Counted from the stretch's first letter, positions 53,046 through 62,061 are shown. The stretch: 64,000 nt of DNA from Bacteroidota bacterium (GCA_021815405.1 JAKAGV010000009.1:62001-126000); one strand, 5' to 3'. Numbers and translations are program-made. The notes: generated by a model from the sequence alone, not told the origin.

Positions 53046-53986
53046 CTCATTTCAAGCATTCTTTCGATAGGTCTAAGCGCTTTGACCATAATGTCGTCCG
53101 GAAGAGTAATTTCAGGTTTCCTGTCTTTCATACATAGATAAAGTTTTTCCAGTGTATTCAATCTCATATAAGGGCATTCGTTGCAGTTGCAATTTTTCTC
53201 CGGGGGAGCAGCAATAAATTTCTTATGCGGCGCAATCTTTTCCATTTGATGAATGATACCTGGTTCAGTTACGACAATATAATTTGATGAACTATCCGAA
53301 AGAATAAAACTCAAAAGCTTACTTGTAGACCCTATAAAGTCAGCCCGGTTAAGAAGCGCATCTTCGCATTCAGGATGAGCAATAATTTTCGCATCCGGAT
53401 ATTGAACTTTTAAATCAATAATTTTTCTTTCGCTGAATGTCTCGTGAACAATACATGAGCCATCCCATAAGAGCATTTTTCTACCGGTCTTCTTCATCAA
53501 ATATTTTCCTAGATTTCTATCGGGAGAAAATAGAATTGGTTTATCTACCGGAATTTGGTTAATAATTTTTTCAGCATTGCTCGAAGTGCAAATTATATCA
53601 CTCAAAGCTTTAACCTCGGCAGTGCAGTTAATATAAGTTATTGAAACATGATCAGGGTACTGTTTCCTAAAATTCTTGAATAAAGGTGCGGGGCAACTAT
53701 CTGCGAGCGAGCAGCCAGCTTCAAGGTCTGGTAATAGCACCAGCTTATTTGGATTGAGGATTTTGGCTGTTTCAGCCATAAAATGAACACCTGCAAATAC
53801 AATGACATCTGCGTTGGTTGATTTTGCTTTTCTTGAAAGTTCAAGGCTATCGCCGACAAAATCTGCAAGATCCTGAATTTCTGAATCTTGATAATAATGA
53901 GCTAGTATTACAGCATTTAGCTCTTTTTTAAGCCGTTTAATTTCGCTCTCGATGTCAATATCAGAATCAATAATTAATTCACTCAT
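53042..53986 (-). CDS. nadA: Quinolinate synthase A (4Fe-4S)
   Basis: NadA condenses iminoaspartate with dihydroxyacetone phosphate to quinolinate for NAD synthesis. Visible are Ala-Val-Ile-Leu-Ala-His-Tyr-Tyr-Gln, Asp-Phe-Val-Gly-Asp-Ser-Leu, and cysteines for the cluster in Ala-Gly-Cys-Ser-Leu-Ala-Asp-Ser-Cys, Cys-Thr-Ser-Ser-Asn-Ala and Asn-Glu-Cys-Pro-Tyr-Met. ATG 53986 (GGGAG/AGGA upstream) is preferred over 54028, which would add 14 atypical residues. No nadB or nadC is nearby. Confidence 0.97.
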   Translation of the reverse strand: MSELIIDSDIDIESEIKRLKKELNAVILAHYYQDSEIQDLADFVGDSLELSRKAKSTNADVIVFAGVHFMAETAKILNPNKLVLLPDLEAGCSLADSCPAPLFKNFRKQYPDHVSITYINCTAEVKALSDIICTSSNAEKIINQIPVDKPILFSPDRNLGKYLMKKTGRKMLLWDGSCIVHETFSERKIIDLKVQYPDAKIIAHPECEDALLNRADFIGSTSKLLSFILSDSSSNYIVVTEPGIIHQMEKIAPHKKFIAAPPEKNCNCNECPYMRLNTLEKLYLCMKDRKPEITLPDDIMVKALRPIERMLEMS

Positions 53987-54133
53987 TCCTGTAAACTCCC
54001 GTAATTTTATTATGGGCAAAGTTAACAAATTTTTAACAAACGCTTTGTCTCATAGTAAACATTTTAATACTAAATTTCTTAAAAGAAGGCACACGATTTT
54101 TCAATAAAAGCTTTTTTCGCTCAAAAATCAACC

Positions 54134-54149
54134 TGGCATAGCAATTGGA
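54134..54149 (+). promoter_or_regulatory. Sigma-54-like element, unit 1
   Basis: TGGCAT-(5)-TTGGA has the -24 GG and the exact -24/-12 spacing of sigma-54 promoters, but the invariant -12 GC reads GG. The predicted start falls at about 54160, the first base of the conserved 28-nt box. Confidence 0.4.
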
Positions 54150-54159
54150 TAGTACCATG

Positions 54160-54233
54160 TGAAAATAGAAAATAGTTTTAAGCATAATCCCTCACTTTTA
54201 TACCCCGATTTTATATCGGGGTCCTTCTTTTAA
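54160..54233 (+). ncRNA. Candidate small RNA, unit 1
   Basis: It starts with the 28-base box shared with unit 2 (54160-54187), then CCCTC, an 8-bp hairpin (54202-54209 with 54215-54222) and CCTTCTTTTAAA, a terminator-like end. Predicted size is about 74 nt. A short frame starting GTG at 54160 could encode about 24 residues, but there is no ribosome site. Confidence 0.55.
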
Positions 54234-54350
54234 ACCAGAAAGAAAAACAATAGACGGAAAAAACGTAATTCGTCAGGTAATTTTTACCTGTAAAAAAGTG
54301 CCTTTCACCAATAAAACCTATTAAATAAAGCAGAAATCAACTAATTTTTA

Positions 54351-54366
54351 TGGCATGTCAATTGAT
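54351..54366 (+). promoter_or_regulatory. Sigma-54-like element, unit 2
   Basis: TGGCAT-(5)-TTGAT has the same spacing as the element in unit 1 and shares TGGCAT..CAATTG with it. The -12 GC reads GA. The predicted start is about 54377. Confidence 0.4.
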
Positions 54367-54376
54367 AAATATAAAC

Positions 54377-54470
54377 TGAAAATAGAAAATAGTTTTAAGC
54401 ATAACATCCCTCCTACAAGAATGTCACTCTAACTGCCGGATGATCCCTCAATCCGGCAGTCCTCTTTTAA
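54377..54470 (+). ncRNA. Candidate small RNA, unit 2
   Basis: The 28-base box 54377-54404 is identical to 54160-54187. It is followed by a variable middle part, CCCTC, a 10-bp hairpin (54432-54441 with 54451-54460) and CCTCTTTTAAA. The hairpin sequence differs from unit 1 while its position and the following CCT(T)CTTTTAAA are kept, as expected for a conserved terminator structure. Confidence 0.55.
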
Positions 54471-54552
54471 AGCATTACTAAACAAAAAAGTGAATTTTCA
54501 AGTTTTCCTGTTGGCTAATATTATCCGTAAGCCTAATATTATTATCCAGGAA

Positions 54553-55641
54553 TTATAATATACTTTCCATCTGGGAGAGAGAATTAAAAACCGCTTTCTT
54601 CCCTGCTTCCGCATCCAATATGATTTTACCAATGCCGGACAAAAGCACAAACTTAATCTGTTGGTTTCTGTTCTTTTTGTCATGAAGCATAATATTAAAT
54701 AAATCTTCTTTATTCAGTCCTTTTAATCTGGAAGGGATTTTCATTTTTAATGGAAGGGAAAGCAGATCTGATAATGAATTCGTAGAAAGCAGCCCGATTT
54801 CATTTGAAAGGAAAAGTGCGGCAATAACTCCAGCATCTACAGCTTCACCATGCTTTATTCTGAAGTTTAACATAGTCTCAAACGCATGTGCAAAGGTATG
54901 ACCGAGATTCAGAATTTTTCTTAAGCCGGATTCTTTTTCATCTTGAGAAACAACCGATGCTTTTATTGAAGCTGAATCATAAATTATTTTTTGCATGACT
55001 TCATTATCGTATTCATAAATTTTCAGGTAGTTGGCAATTACATATGAGAAAAACTTTTCATCTGATAGAAATGCATATTTAACAATTTCTCCGAAACCGG
55101 AAGTCAACTCAGATTTTGGCAAAGTTTTAAGAAGCTCGGTATCGGTGAGAACAAACTTCGGCTGGTAAAATGCGCCGATCATATTTTTTTTCTTTGCGAA
55201 GTTAATTCCTGTTTTGCCGCCGATTGAACTGTCAACAGCAGCTAGAAGCGTTGTTGGAATATGAATTAATTGAACGCCGCGCATAAAAGTAGCCGCTGCA
55301 TATCCTGCAAGATCACCTGTTACACCACCGCCAATTGCTATAATTGTTGTATCTCGTCCATAATTATTATTCAACAGGAAAGAATAAATTCTATTAAGCT
55401 CAATATAAGATTTTGATTTTTCTCCCGGTTTTAAGTAATAAGAATTCAATTTCTTCTTATTTGAAGGGATATAATTCTTTAATAGTTCCGGATTATTTTT
55501 GCGGACATTGCTATCAATAATTAATAAAAAATTTTTATTAACCTGATATTTTCCCAGAAGCATATCAAGTTGATTTAGGATTCCGCTTCCTATTAAAATA
55601 GGATAAGAATTTTCTTTTAACGATACTTGAATTTTCTTCAC
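54553..55641 (-). CDS. aroB: 3-dehydroquinate synthase
   Basis: AroB cyclises DAHP to 3-dehydroquinate, the step after the DAHP synthase found at the left end of the window. The 362 residues show Gly-Gly-Gly-Val-Thr-Gly-Asp-Leu-Ala-Gly-Tyr, Gly-Gly-Lys-Thr-Gly-Ile-Asn, Leu-Asn-Leu-Gly-His-Thr-Phe-Ala-His-Ala and Lys-His-Gly-Glu-Ala-Val, all metal- or NAD-binding signatures. It follows aroK by 15 bases, a common pairing. Confidence 0.98.
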   Translation of the reverse strand: MKKIQVSLKENSYPILIGSGILNQLDMLLGKYQVNKNFLLIIDSNVRKNNPELLKNYIPSNKKKLNSYYLKPGEKSKSYIELNRIYSFLLNNNYGRDTTIIAIGGGVTGDLAGYAAATFMRGVQLIHIPTTLLAAVDSSIGGKTGINFAKKKNMIGAFYQPKFVLTDTELLKTLPKSELTSGFGEIVKYAFLSDEKFFSYVIANYLKIYEYDNEVMQKIIYDSASIKASVVSQDEKESGLRKILNLGHTFAHAFETMLNFRIKHGEAVDAGVIAALFLSNEIGLLSTNSLSDLLSLPLKMKIPSRLKGLNKEDLFNIMLHDKKNRNQQIKFVLLSGIGKIILDAEAGKKAVFNSLSQMESIL

Positions 55642-55656
55642 GATTATAATTACCTT

Positions 55657-56187
55657 TTATTCAGTTATTAACTTAACGATCTTGTCTACTGTTTTACCAA
55701 GAGAAATTTTATCTGCATCGATGATAAAATCAGCTTGTTCATAATATTCTTTTCTTTTTTCAAGAAGATGATTTATTTTGCTGATGAATTCATCTTTGCC
55801 AAGATTCACTGTCCCATCTTTTGTTAAAATCGGTCTATCCCTCTTATTGCGAAGCCGGTAATAAGCAGATTCCGGAGATATTCTAAGATAAATTATCTTG
55901 CCTGATTTCTTAAGCAATTCAACATTACCTTTAATTGTAATTGTTCCACCGCCTAAAGAAATAATCGAATTCTCTTTAGAAGAAAGCTCTTTCAGGATTT
56001 CGCTTTCAAGCTTCCTGAAATATTCTTCTCCTTTCTCCTCAAAGATTCTGGAAACAGAAGCATTTTCTTTCTTTTCGATTATACCGTCAAGATCGAAAAA
56101 ATCCCATCCTAGAGTGTTGGCAAGAATTGGACCGATTGTACTTTTACCGGAGCCCATAAAACCGGTTAGGAAGATTAATTTTGTCAT
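55657..56187 (-). CDS. aroK: Shikimate kinase
   Basis: The 176-residue P-loop kinase phosphorylates shikimate at O3. The Walker A is Gly-Phe-Met-Gly-Ser-Gly-Lys-Ser-Thr (9-17), then Phe-Asp-Leu-Asp-Gly, Phe-Arg-Lys-Leu-Glu and Leu-Gly-Gly-Gly-Thr, and the lid Arg-Asp-Arg-Pro-Ile-Leu. It is the first gene of the aroK-aroB pair. Confidence 0.97.
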   Translation of the reverse strand: MTKLIFLTGFMGSGKSTIGPILANTLGWDFFDLDGIIEKKENASVSRIFEEKGEEYFRKLESEILKELSSKENSIISLGGGTITIKGNVELLKKSGKIIYLRISPESAYYRLRNKRDRPILTKDGTVNLGKDEFISKINHLLEKRKEYYEQADFIIDADKISLGKTVDKIVKLITE

Positions 56188-56224
56188 AATAAAATTGAAT
56201 TACTGGCTGCAATATAAAAATAAA

Positions 56225-56932
56225 TTAGAACTCAATCGCGGCGCCAAGATCGAACGCCACACCGTCAACATTTATTTTGGATGTAAAAGAATCCTGCGCA
56301 ATAAGGTAAGTAGTCCCTTTATAATTTACGGTCTTTCTATCATAAGTATTATTCACAACAAATTGAGGATCACGGAACTTCATGCCGCCGTGAATAATAA
56401 TATCTTTAGTTAGGTAATAATCCATTGATACGGAAACCTGAATACCATAGGCAATTTGAGTTTCCCTGCTTGAGATTTGGTCGTCGCCGAATAATCTAAT
56501 TTGCTGCCCGTAATAATAAGCTACGCCCCCGCCCATCATAAATTTATATCTCTCCAGTGAAAACGGCAGCAAATAATATAAAGACAATTCAACCGGGATC
56601 AAACGGAATCCGTCCTGAACTGTAATTGTTACTGTTCTATTCCCGGAGAAAACAGTTAAGTTGTTTCCGGAAGAAGTACTTGTCATATATTCCGAGTTTA
56701 TACCGATAAGCAGGTCATCACTTAATTTATATTTAAGATAAATGCCGGGATTAAAAATATCAGAAATCGGGAAAGTTGTATTCCGTAAAACCGGATCCGA
56801 TGAATAAGGATATAAATATATCTTTGCTGTAGTTGTGTAAACTCCATTCACTCCCAGAATGAATTTTCTATTATCCTGCGCAAATACGGAGACAACACAA
56901 AGTATAATTATAAATGGAAGCTGTTTACTCAT
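56225..56932 (-). CDS. Outer-membrane beta-barrel protein of unknown role
   Basis: A signal peptide (Met-Ser-Lys-Gln...Val-Phe-Ala-Gln) is followed by alternating amphipathic strands: Gly-Ile-Tyr-Leu-Lys-Tyr-Lys-Leu, Glu-Leu-Ser-Leu-Tyr-Tyr-Leu-Leu, Gly-Val-Ala-Tyr-Tyr-Tyr-Gly. It ends in a terminal Ile-Glu-Phe typical of barrel proteins. At 235 residues it fits an 8- to 10-strand barrel. ATG 56932 is chosen because the longer frame to 56965 would start almost inside the upstream terminator; neither has a strong ribosome site. Function not recognised. Confidence 0.75.
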   Translation of the reverse strand: MSKQLPFIIILCVVSVFAQDNRKFILGVNGVYTTTAKIYLYPYSSDPVLRNTTFPISDIFNPGIYLKYKLSDDLLIGINSEYMTSTSSGNNLTVFSGNRTVTITVQDGFRLIPVELSLYYLLPFSLERYKFMMGGGVAYYYGQQIRLFGDDQISSRETQIAYGIQVSVSMDYYLTKDIIIHGGMKFRDPQFVVNNTYDRKTVNYKGTTYLIAQDSFTSKINVDGVAFDLGAAIEF

Positions 56933-56974
56933 AAAAAAATTTCTAATTAAGTTGTAAACACTCATTTAAAATAG

Positions 56975-57004
56975 AAAACCCCGGGCAAATAACGACCGGG
57001 GTTT
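56975..57004 (-). terminator. Intrinsic terminator after the PpiD-like gene
   Basis: A 9-bp GC-rich stem (56975-56984 with 56996-57004) with an 11-base loop is followed on the minus strand by TTTTCTATTTT. Confidence 0.92.
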
Positions 57005-57023
57005 AAATCACCTGAAGGTTAGA

Positions 57024-59111
57024 TCACTGACCGAAGAACTGAGCACGATTGTCTACTATATCGGCGTTCTTTTGAAGCTCAGTAAGCCATTCCTGGAAAA
57101 ACGTGTTTCGTTTCTCTTGAAGGATGCTGTTTCTTATAGAGTTTTCTTGCGCCTGATAAGCAGTAGAATCAAACGGCGTTCTCGATAAAACATCAATTAA
57201 ATAATAACCAGAATTACCTCTTACGGGATCGGAGACTTTATTCAAAGGCAGCTTTAGCACATTTGCAGTAAAGTCATAATCGACACCGATATTAGGAACC
57301 GATCCGCTGCCCGGCGTAAATTCACCGGTTTGAGTTACAGTTACTTTCGGATCAAATGAAGGTGCCTTTGTAAGATCGCCGCTTATTTTTGATTTTATAT
57401 TTTCAGCTTGTTTACGGGCTAGTTCAAAACGCTTTTCTTGAATGACAGCAGCTCTTACCTGAGCTTTAACTTCACTTAAAGGCTTCACTCCTTCTTTTAT
57501 AATTTCTGATACTTGCGCAACAACATAACCCATTTGTGTCCGTATCGGATCACTTATTTTATTTAAGTCGTTGTTGAATGCAAACTTGGTTAGGTTCTCG
57601 CTTATTCCGATACCGGGGACATAATTGTATTCTTTGCTGAACGGAGGAGTTTGGCGTTCTATATATTCCATCAATTTCGCCTCTTTATCAAAACCGTCTT
57701 TGTTTGCAATGTAGTTAAAATCTTTTGCATTACTTAACAGTTGATCACGAGTGGCGGCAGAAGCCTTAATGGGATTAACAAGACTTTCTACGATAAATTT
57801 CTTATCTATTTTACCGGTTACTTTTATTATATGATAACCATAATTAGTCTTGATAGGCTTTTGAACAACTCCAATCTTTCCACTAAAAGCTGCTTTGTCA
57901 AATTCTGGAACCATTTGACCTTTACCGAACCAGCCGAGATCTCCACCACGAACTGCACTGCCCGGATCTTTAGAATATTGCTTTGCTAGCGCAGCAAAGT
58001 TAGCGCCTTTCTGGAGTTGATCATAAATATTGTTTGCTTCTGCTAAATTTTTTGCATCATCTCCAAATTGATTTATTAAGATATGTGAAGCTCTAACCAT
58101 TGGCTGATTTGTTGGCACTGAACCAATAACATGATAAATAACATAACCTTGTGAAGATGCAAACGGACCAATGATTGAACCTGGTTTTGCATTTATAATT
58201 GAATCTGATGCAGATGCAGGGAAAGCATTTATAGCTAAAGTATCTTTTGAATATGGAACAGATGAAAAATCATTTACCAGAGTTTTGAAGCTTGTAGTAT
58301 CTGAACCTGATTGACTAACTATATTTTCCAGATTTAATTTAACATTAGCAGAATCTTCCGAGGATGGTACAGTTGAAAATAATACGTACTTCAATCTTCT
58401 CTGTGGAATAATCTGATATAAATCCTGATGCTGGTTATAATAATTATTTAAATCATCATCCGTAACTTTTATTAATGAGTCCGGGAATTCGTTTAAGTTA
58501 ACCAGAGCATATTCAGCATTTGCTTTGGTGTTTTGCTCAATGAATCTTCTCTTTACTTCGGCATCACTAACTGTTATCGACGCAAGAAGCATGCTTTGCA
58601 ATTTCTGATTAAGCTGAGTTTGCCTTACATAATCTTCCGCTTGAATTAAAGCTTGAGAATTTCGCGGATCATACAAAGCATTTATATAAAGCTGTCTGTT
58701 GAATTTGCCTGTAGAGTCAATAAAATTCCGCTTTAGAAATTCCGGGGGATTATTGCCAAGAATTATGTTTCTAATTTCCTGATCAGAAACACTAATCCCG
58801 AATTTTTTAATTTGCTGTGCGATTAAAGTCTGAGTTACCAGTGCATTCCAGACCTCATCACGGAATTGATCGTTATCCTCATCAGGAACATTCTTACCCT
58901 GCTGTTTAAGATTCTCCCTTTCGGTATCCATCGCTTTAACGAAATCCTGATAAGAAATTTTGACGCCGTTAATCGAGCCAACATTGTTCGTCCTTAAACC
59001 GAATATCTCCATTATATTGGAATCGGATACTATCATGAATAGGACGAATATTACGCCGACTCCAACAATAAAAGCCGGTGCTAAACTTCTCATCTTTGCC
59101 ATCATCGGCAT
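57024..59111 (-). CDS. ppiD: PpiD/SurA-type peptidyl-prolyl isomerase, inner-membrane anchored
   Basis: A short cytoplasmic tail and one membrane helix (about 11-30) precede a SurA-type chaperone domain (Asn-Gly-Val-Lys-Ile-Ser-Tyr-Gln-Asp-Phe). A parvulin domain follows (about 340-445: Ala-Ser-His-Ile-Leu-Ile; Tyr-Ser-Lys-Asp-Pro-Gly-Ser; Gly-Gly-Asp-Leu-Gly-Trp-Phe; Gly-Tyr-His-Ile-Ile-Lys-Val), then further rotamase-like repeats to 695 residues. This is the PpiD layout: a periplasmic folding helper near the Sec exit. Such a chaperone would support the many exported proteins encoded here. Confidence 0.92.
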   Translation of the reverse strand: MPMMAKMRSLAPAFIVGVGVIFVLFMIVSDSNIMEIFGLRTNNVGSINGVKISYQDFVKAMDTERENLKQQGKNVPDEDNDQFRDEVWNALVTQTLIAQQIKKFGISVSDQEIRNIILGNNPPEFLKRNFIDSTGKFNRQLYINALYDPRNSQALIQAEDYVRQTQLNQKLQSMLLASITVSDAEVKRRFIEQNTKANAEYALVNLNEFPDSLIKVTDDDLNNYYNQHQDLYQIIPQRRLKYVLFSTVPSSEDSANVKLNLENIVSQSGSDTTSFKTLVNDFSSVPYSKDTLAINAFPASASDSIINAKPGSIIGPFASSQGYVIYHVIGSVPTNQPMVRASHILINQFGDDAKNLAEANNIYDQLQKGANFAALAKQYSKDPGSAVRGGDLGWFGKGQMVPEFDKAAFSGKIGVVQKPIKTNYGYHIIKVTGKIDKKFIVESLVNPIKASAATRDQLLSNAKDFNYIANKDGFDKEAKLMEYIERQTPPFSKEYNYVPGIGISENLTKFAFNNDLNKISDPIRTQMGYVVAQVSEIIKEGVKPLSEVKAQVRAAVIQEKRFELARKQAENIKSKISGDLTKAPSFDPKVTVTQTGEFTPGSGSVPNIGVDYDFTANVLKLPLNKVSDPVRGNSGYYLIDVLSRTPFDSTAYQAQENSIRNSILQEKRNTFFQEWLTELQKNADIVDNRAQFFGQ

Positions 59112-59421
59112 GCTGCTTTATCTCCAATTATATTTATTAATAAATCAAGGTTCAAAAATAGAGACATAGGCATAGAAAAGCAATGATATTTATGCTAAAT
59201 AATTCATATCTGAAATCTGTCTTTTTCATAACATCGCCAGATAGAAGTCTGTTTTTACTTTGCATTAACTCTTTTAAAGTCTATACACAAAATATTTTGG
59301 GTAACGAAGGAATTTTTGGACTGATTGTATTTACCTCCAAAATGCCGTGGCTAAAGTATTCTGCTGCTTGTCGTTTTTCAGGTTCTTATTCACTCGCAAC
59401 TAGTGATGTTTCCTCTGTTTT
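59112..59421. other. Gap without a supported gene
   Basis: A short plus-strand frame of 80 codons exists but has no ribosome site, an unlikely composition, and runs into the end of the opposite gene. On the minus strand only an interrupted 33-codon stretch is open. The ppiD promoter must lie in the first part; I could not assign it. Confidence 0.5.
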
Positions 59422-60501
59422 TTAACGCGGTATTCTAACTTCAACCGTATTGTTACTATTATTACTACTGTCAATTGCAAAATATCCATTAGACATTTCA
59501 ACAATTTTTTTGACTATGGCTAGTCCCATACCTAATCCTTCTTCCGTGTCTTTTTCTTTTCCAAACTGATTGAAAGTGTTAATCTTTTTTAAGTCAATAT
59601 TTTTTAAGCCAATTCCGCTATCAATTATTTTTGTTATATAATTATGCTCATTTGACCAGCCTTTTATAAATATTTGACTTCCCTTTTTAGAAAACTTCAA
59701 AGAATTTTCGACTAGTTCATAAAGCATAGTATCAAAGTACAGTTCATTCATTTTAATTTTACATTTTTCAAAATGAATATTTAAATCCTCTTTTCTCTCA
59801 AATTCGTTTGCCTTATGAATTAGCTTATCGGCAAGTAACTTTGGTTCAATTTCATATTCGTCGTTAGATAAATTAGAGTTTGTATTGTTACTTTGACTCT
59901 CGCGAAGTAATTCAGAATAAGTTAAAAATTTCTCAATCCTTCTGTGAAGCCGTTTTCCTGAGCGGTAAATTCTTGCAGCCATTTCACTAAGTTCTTCTTT
60001 GGAAAAATTCTCAACATCTTCTTGAATGATGTCTGATAAACCTAAAATCGCTACAAGAGGAGTTCGCAATTCGTGCGGCACTCTTTTAATTAAAATATCT
60101 TTAAATTCATTTACCTCAGAAAGATATTTATCCTTTTTTCTTAATCTTGAATTTACCGCATTTAGTATGTCATCAATTTTAAAAGGCTTCAAGATATAAT
60201 CATCTGCACCTAACACCATACCTTGTCTTATATCAGAAACTTCAGATTTTGCCGTAAGAAAAATGAATGGAATTAATGAAGTTTTAATATTCTCCTGAAG
60301 TTTTTTTAATAGTTCAAGACCATCCATCTTCGGCATCCAGATATCACTAAGAATTAAATCAGGCGCACTATTAAGTGCCATTTCATAACCTTCTATACCA
60401 TCTCCTGCACTTAATGTTTCAAATCCTTCTGCATCTAATAAATCTTCCAGATTTCTTCTTACATCCTGCTCATCTTCGACTATTAATATTTTTTTCATCA
60501 T
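59422..60501 (-). CDS. Hybrid response regulator-histidine kinase
   Basis: A receiver domain (1-120) with phospho-acceptor Asp53 in Ser-Asp-Ile-Trp-Met-Pro is fused directly to a HisKA domain with His143 in Pro-His-Glu-Leu-Arg-Thr-Pro. An HATPase domain ends the protein (Glu-Leu-Val-Glu-Asn-Ser-Leu-Lys-Phe-Ser; Gly-Leu-Gly-Met-Gly-Leu-Ala-Ile). There is no membrane helix. Receiver-first kinases of this shape relay signals inside a phosphorelay. It follows a small gene (60530-60910) by 28 bases and lies near another receiver protein. Confidence 0.93.
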   Translation of the reverse strand: MMKKILIVEDEQDVRRNLEDLLDAEGFETLSAGDGIEGYEMALNSAPDLILSDIWMPKMDGLELLKKLQENIKTSLIPFIFLTAKSEVSDIRQGMVLGADDYILKPFKIDDILNAVNSRLRKKDKYLSEVNEFKDILIKRVPHELRTPLVAILGLSDIIQEDVENFSKEELSEMAARIYRSGKRLHRRIEKFLTYSELLRESQSNNTNSNLSNDEYEIEPKLLADKLIHKANEFERKEDLNIHFEKCKIKMNELYFDTMLYELVENSLKFSKKGSQIFIKGWSNEHNYITKIIDSGIGLKNIDLKKINTFNQFGKEKDTEEGLGMGLAIVKKIVEMSNGYFAIDSSNNSNNTVEVRIPR

Positions 60502-60529
60502 ACCTACTACATCAATATTAGATTATCAT

Positions 60530-60910
60530 TTATATATTTTTATTTTCCATTTCATCAAGCATTTTAGTTGCCGCTTCAACGCTCTCTGCTTCCATAGCAA
60601 CATATCCTACTGAACGAGAACTGCGCTGCCATTGATTTGCCGTTACATAATTATTTTTATTTACAATACGTACCGCATTGCCGAGACCTAATTCCTTAAC
60701 TTTTCTTTGAGTCTCTACCAGCATTTGCCTAACTTCTTCTGTAGCAGGCTGGCAATTAAGGATTTCAGATATAACGCTAAACCCAGGTTTAAGTCTCTTG
60801 AGCTTCGATAACAAATCATCGGACCATGCTTTTAGTTCAGTAGCATCCACTTTTCCTTCAATCATAAGATGCATACGGTTTTTGGCAAAATTCAATTGGT
60901 TCTTGTACAT
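60530..60910 (-). CDS. Small protein of unknown function, possibly STAS-like
   Basis: The 126 residues have alternating beta-alpha segments (Met-His-Leu-Met-Ile-Glu-Gly-Lys; Phe-Ser-Val-Ile-Ser-Glu-Ile-Leu; Asn-Ala-Val-Arg-Ile-Val-Asn-Lys), as in SpoIIAA/SEC14-like folds. The similarity is weak and there is no Ser-Ser-Gly loop. No signal peptide or membrane helix. It is probably co-transcribed with the receiver-kinase gene, suggesting a signalling role. I do not recognise the family. Confidence 0.65.
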   Translation of the reverse strand: MYKNQLNFAKNRMHLMIEGKVDATELKAWSDDLLSKLKRLKPGFSVISEILNCQPATEEVRQMLVETQRKVKELGLGNAVRIVNKNNYVTANQWQRSSRSVGYVAMEAESVEAATKMLDEMENKNI

Positions 60911-61293
60911 AACATTTATACCTATTATTATTTAAGACTTAAATGTGATTACTTTTAAAAGGAATAATTTCCTCGAATCTCTAACGAATAATCGGGAATT
61001 TGATTGATAGTTTACAGATTAATGTTGCAAGCGGGAATTTTGGGGAGTAAATGGGAAAATTACATAGTTAAATTCTATTTCTTATTGACGTACTTGATTG
61101 CTTAGAATATACGATTCATTAAGAACTAAAGTTACTAAAAATGGAAGAAATGGTTAATTTGTCATTCCGAACTAGTTTCGGAATCTTTATTTTTAGGCTG
61201 TTTTTAGAAGCTGAAACAAGTTCAGCATGACAATTACGTAACTTTAGTTAAGAACAAAGAATTTATATAACGGACAAAATAACTGCTTATAAA
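60911..61293. other. Gene-free gap with palindromic repeat
   Basis: The only structure seen is the nested palindrome listed below. The remaining sequence is AT-rich and presumably holds the promoter of the 60530-60910 gene in its first 100 bases. Confidence 0.6.
61124..61249. repeat. Nested palindromic repeat element
   Basis: Outer arms 61124-61135 and 61238-61249 are perfect 12-bp inverted repeats. Inside, 61159-61233 begins TTGTCATTCCGAA, contains the hairpin ATTCCGAA-CTAGT-TTCGGAAT, and ends GCTGAAACAAGTTCAGCATGACAA, with TTGTCAT/ATGACAA termini. This inner core resembles a dispersed repeat common between genes in Bacteroidota and Ignavibacteria. Confidence 0.7.
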
Positions 61294-62061
61294 TTAATTC
61301 ATTTTATTCTTCCGGATTAATGCTGAAAATCTTTTACTGGCTGTAAAAGGTTTAGCAATATCTTTAATATAAATTTGGAAGGAAGAGTTGAACCATTTTT
61401 CAATTCTAATTATATAATCTGCATTGATGATTAATGAGCGATGTATCCTTAGGAATTTTTTCTCCGGCAGCAGATTTTCCCATTCGGAAATAGATTTGCG
61501 GATAAGAAAAGATTTTTTATCGTTCATATTTAGAAGAGTATATTGGCTTTCGGCTTTAATATATACAATATCTCCTATTGTAATAAGCTGAGGTTTATCT
61601 TTTGCTTGAACAAATATTTTATCATCGAAATCATATTTCGATTTATTATTATTTCCGCTGTCAATTACTGCTTCTGTTTTTAGTAATTCAATTCTCTTTA
61701 GTCTGGTTCTAATTGCTATTAATAAATCATCGATCTTGAAAGGTTTGAAGACATAATCGTCTGCACCAAGCTGCATCCCTTTCCTCATATCTTCCTTCTC
61801 AACCTTTGCTGTAAGGAAAATGAATGGAATTGACTGAGTACATTTCTCCTTAGCTAATTCATTAAAAACCGTGTAACCATCCATCCCAGGCATAGCAATA
61901 TCACATAGTATCAAGTCGGGTTTTTCACTTTTTGCAAGCTGTAAACCAACTACTCCTTTTTTTGCCGAAACTACTTTAAATCCCTCTTCAGTAAGAATCG
62001 TTGTTAAGTTTATTAAAACATCTTCCTCATCTTCAATTACTAAAATCTTTACTTCATCCAA
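61294..62061 (-). CDS. LytTR-family response regulator
   Basis: An N-terminal receiver domain (Asp54 in Cys-Asp-Ile-Ala-Met-Pro; Lys in Lys-Pro-Phe) is joined to a C-terminal LytTR DNA-binding domain (about 155-255: Ile-Val-Tyr-Ile-Lys-Ala-Glu-Ser-Gln-Tyr; Phe-Leu-Arg-Ile-His-Arg-Ser). Such regulators bind direct repeats upstream of target genes. It lies about 120 bases downstream of the PAS sensor kinase, its likely partner. Confidence 0.94.
   Translation of the reverse strand: MDEVKILVIEDEEDVLINLTTILTEEGFKVVSAKKGVVGLQLAKSEKPDLILCDIAMPGMDGYTVFNELAKEKCTQSIPFIFLTAKVEKEDMRKGMQLGADDYVFKPFKIDDLLIAIRTRLKRIELLKTEAVIDSGNNNKSKYDFDDKIFVQAKDKPQLITIGDIVYIKAESQYTLLNMNDKKSFLIRKSISEWENLLPEKKFLRIHRSLIINADYIIRIEKWFNSSFQIYIKDIAKPFTASKRFSALIRKNKMN

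Larger units (their letters stand above)
54029..54552. other. Intergenic region holding two tandem small-RNA-like units
   Basis: There is no gene-length frame. Two units on the plus strand (listed separately) account for 54134-54233 and 54351-54470. Between them, 54234-54350 contains a short AAATTACC/GGTAATTT-type hairpin near 54275-54295. Above 54470 the sequence runs into the 3' end of aroB. Confidence 0.7.

Noticed and set aside
54160-54234. 24-codon frame starting GTG in small-RNA unit 1 as a peptide gene
   Set aside because: No ribosome site; the copy in unit 2 begins CTG and has a different end, so conservation is at the RNA level.
54498-54683. 61-codon minus-strand frame overlapping aroB
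   Set aside because: Out-of-frame shadow of the aroB 3' end.
59183-59425. 80-codon plus-strand frame
   Set aside because: No ribosome site, no recognisable domain, and overlap with the 3' end of the opposite receiver-kinase gene.
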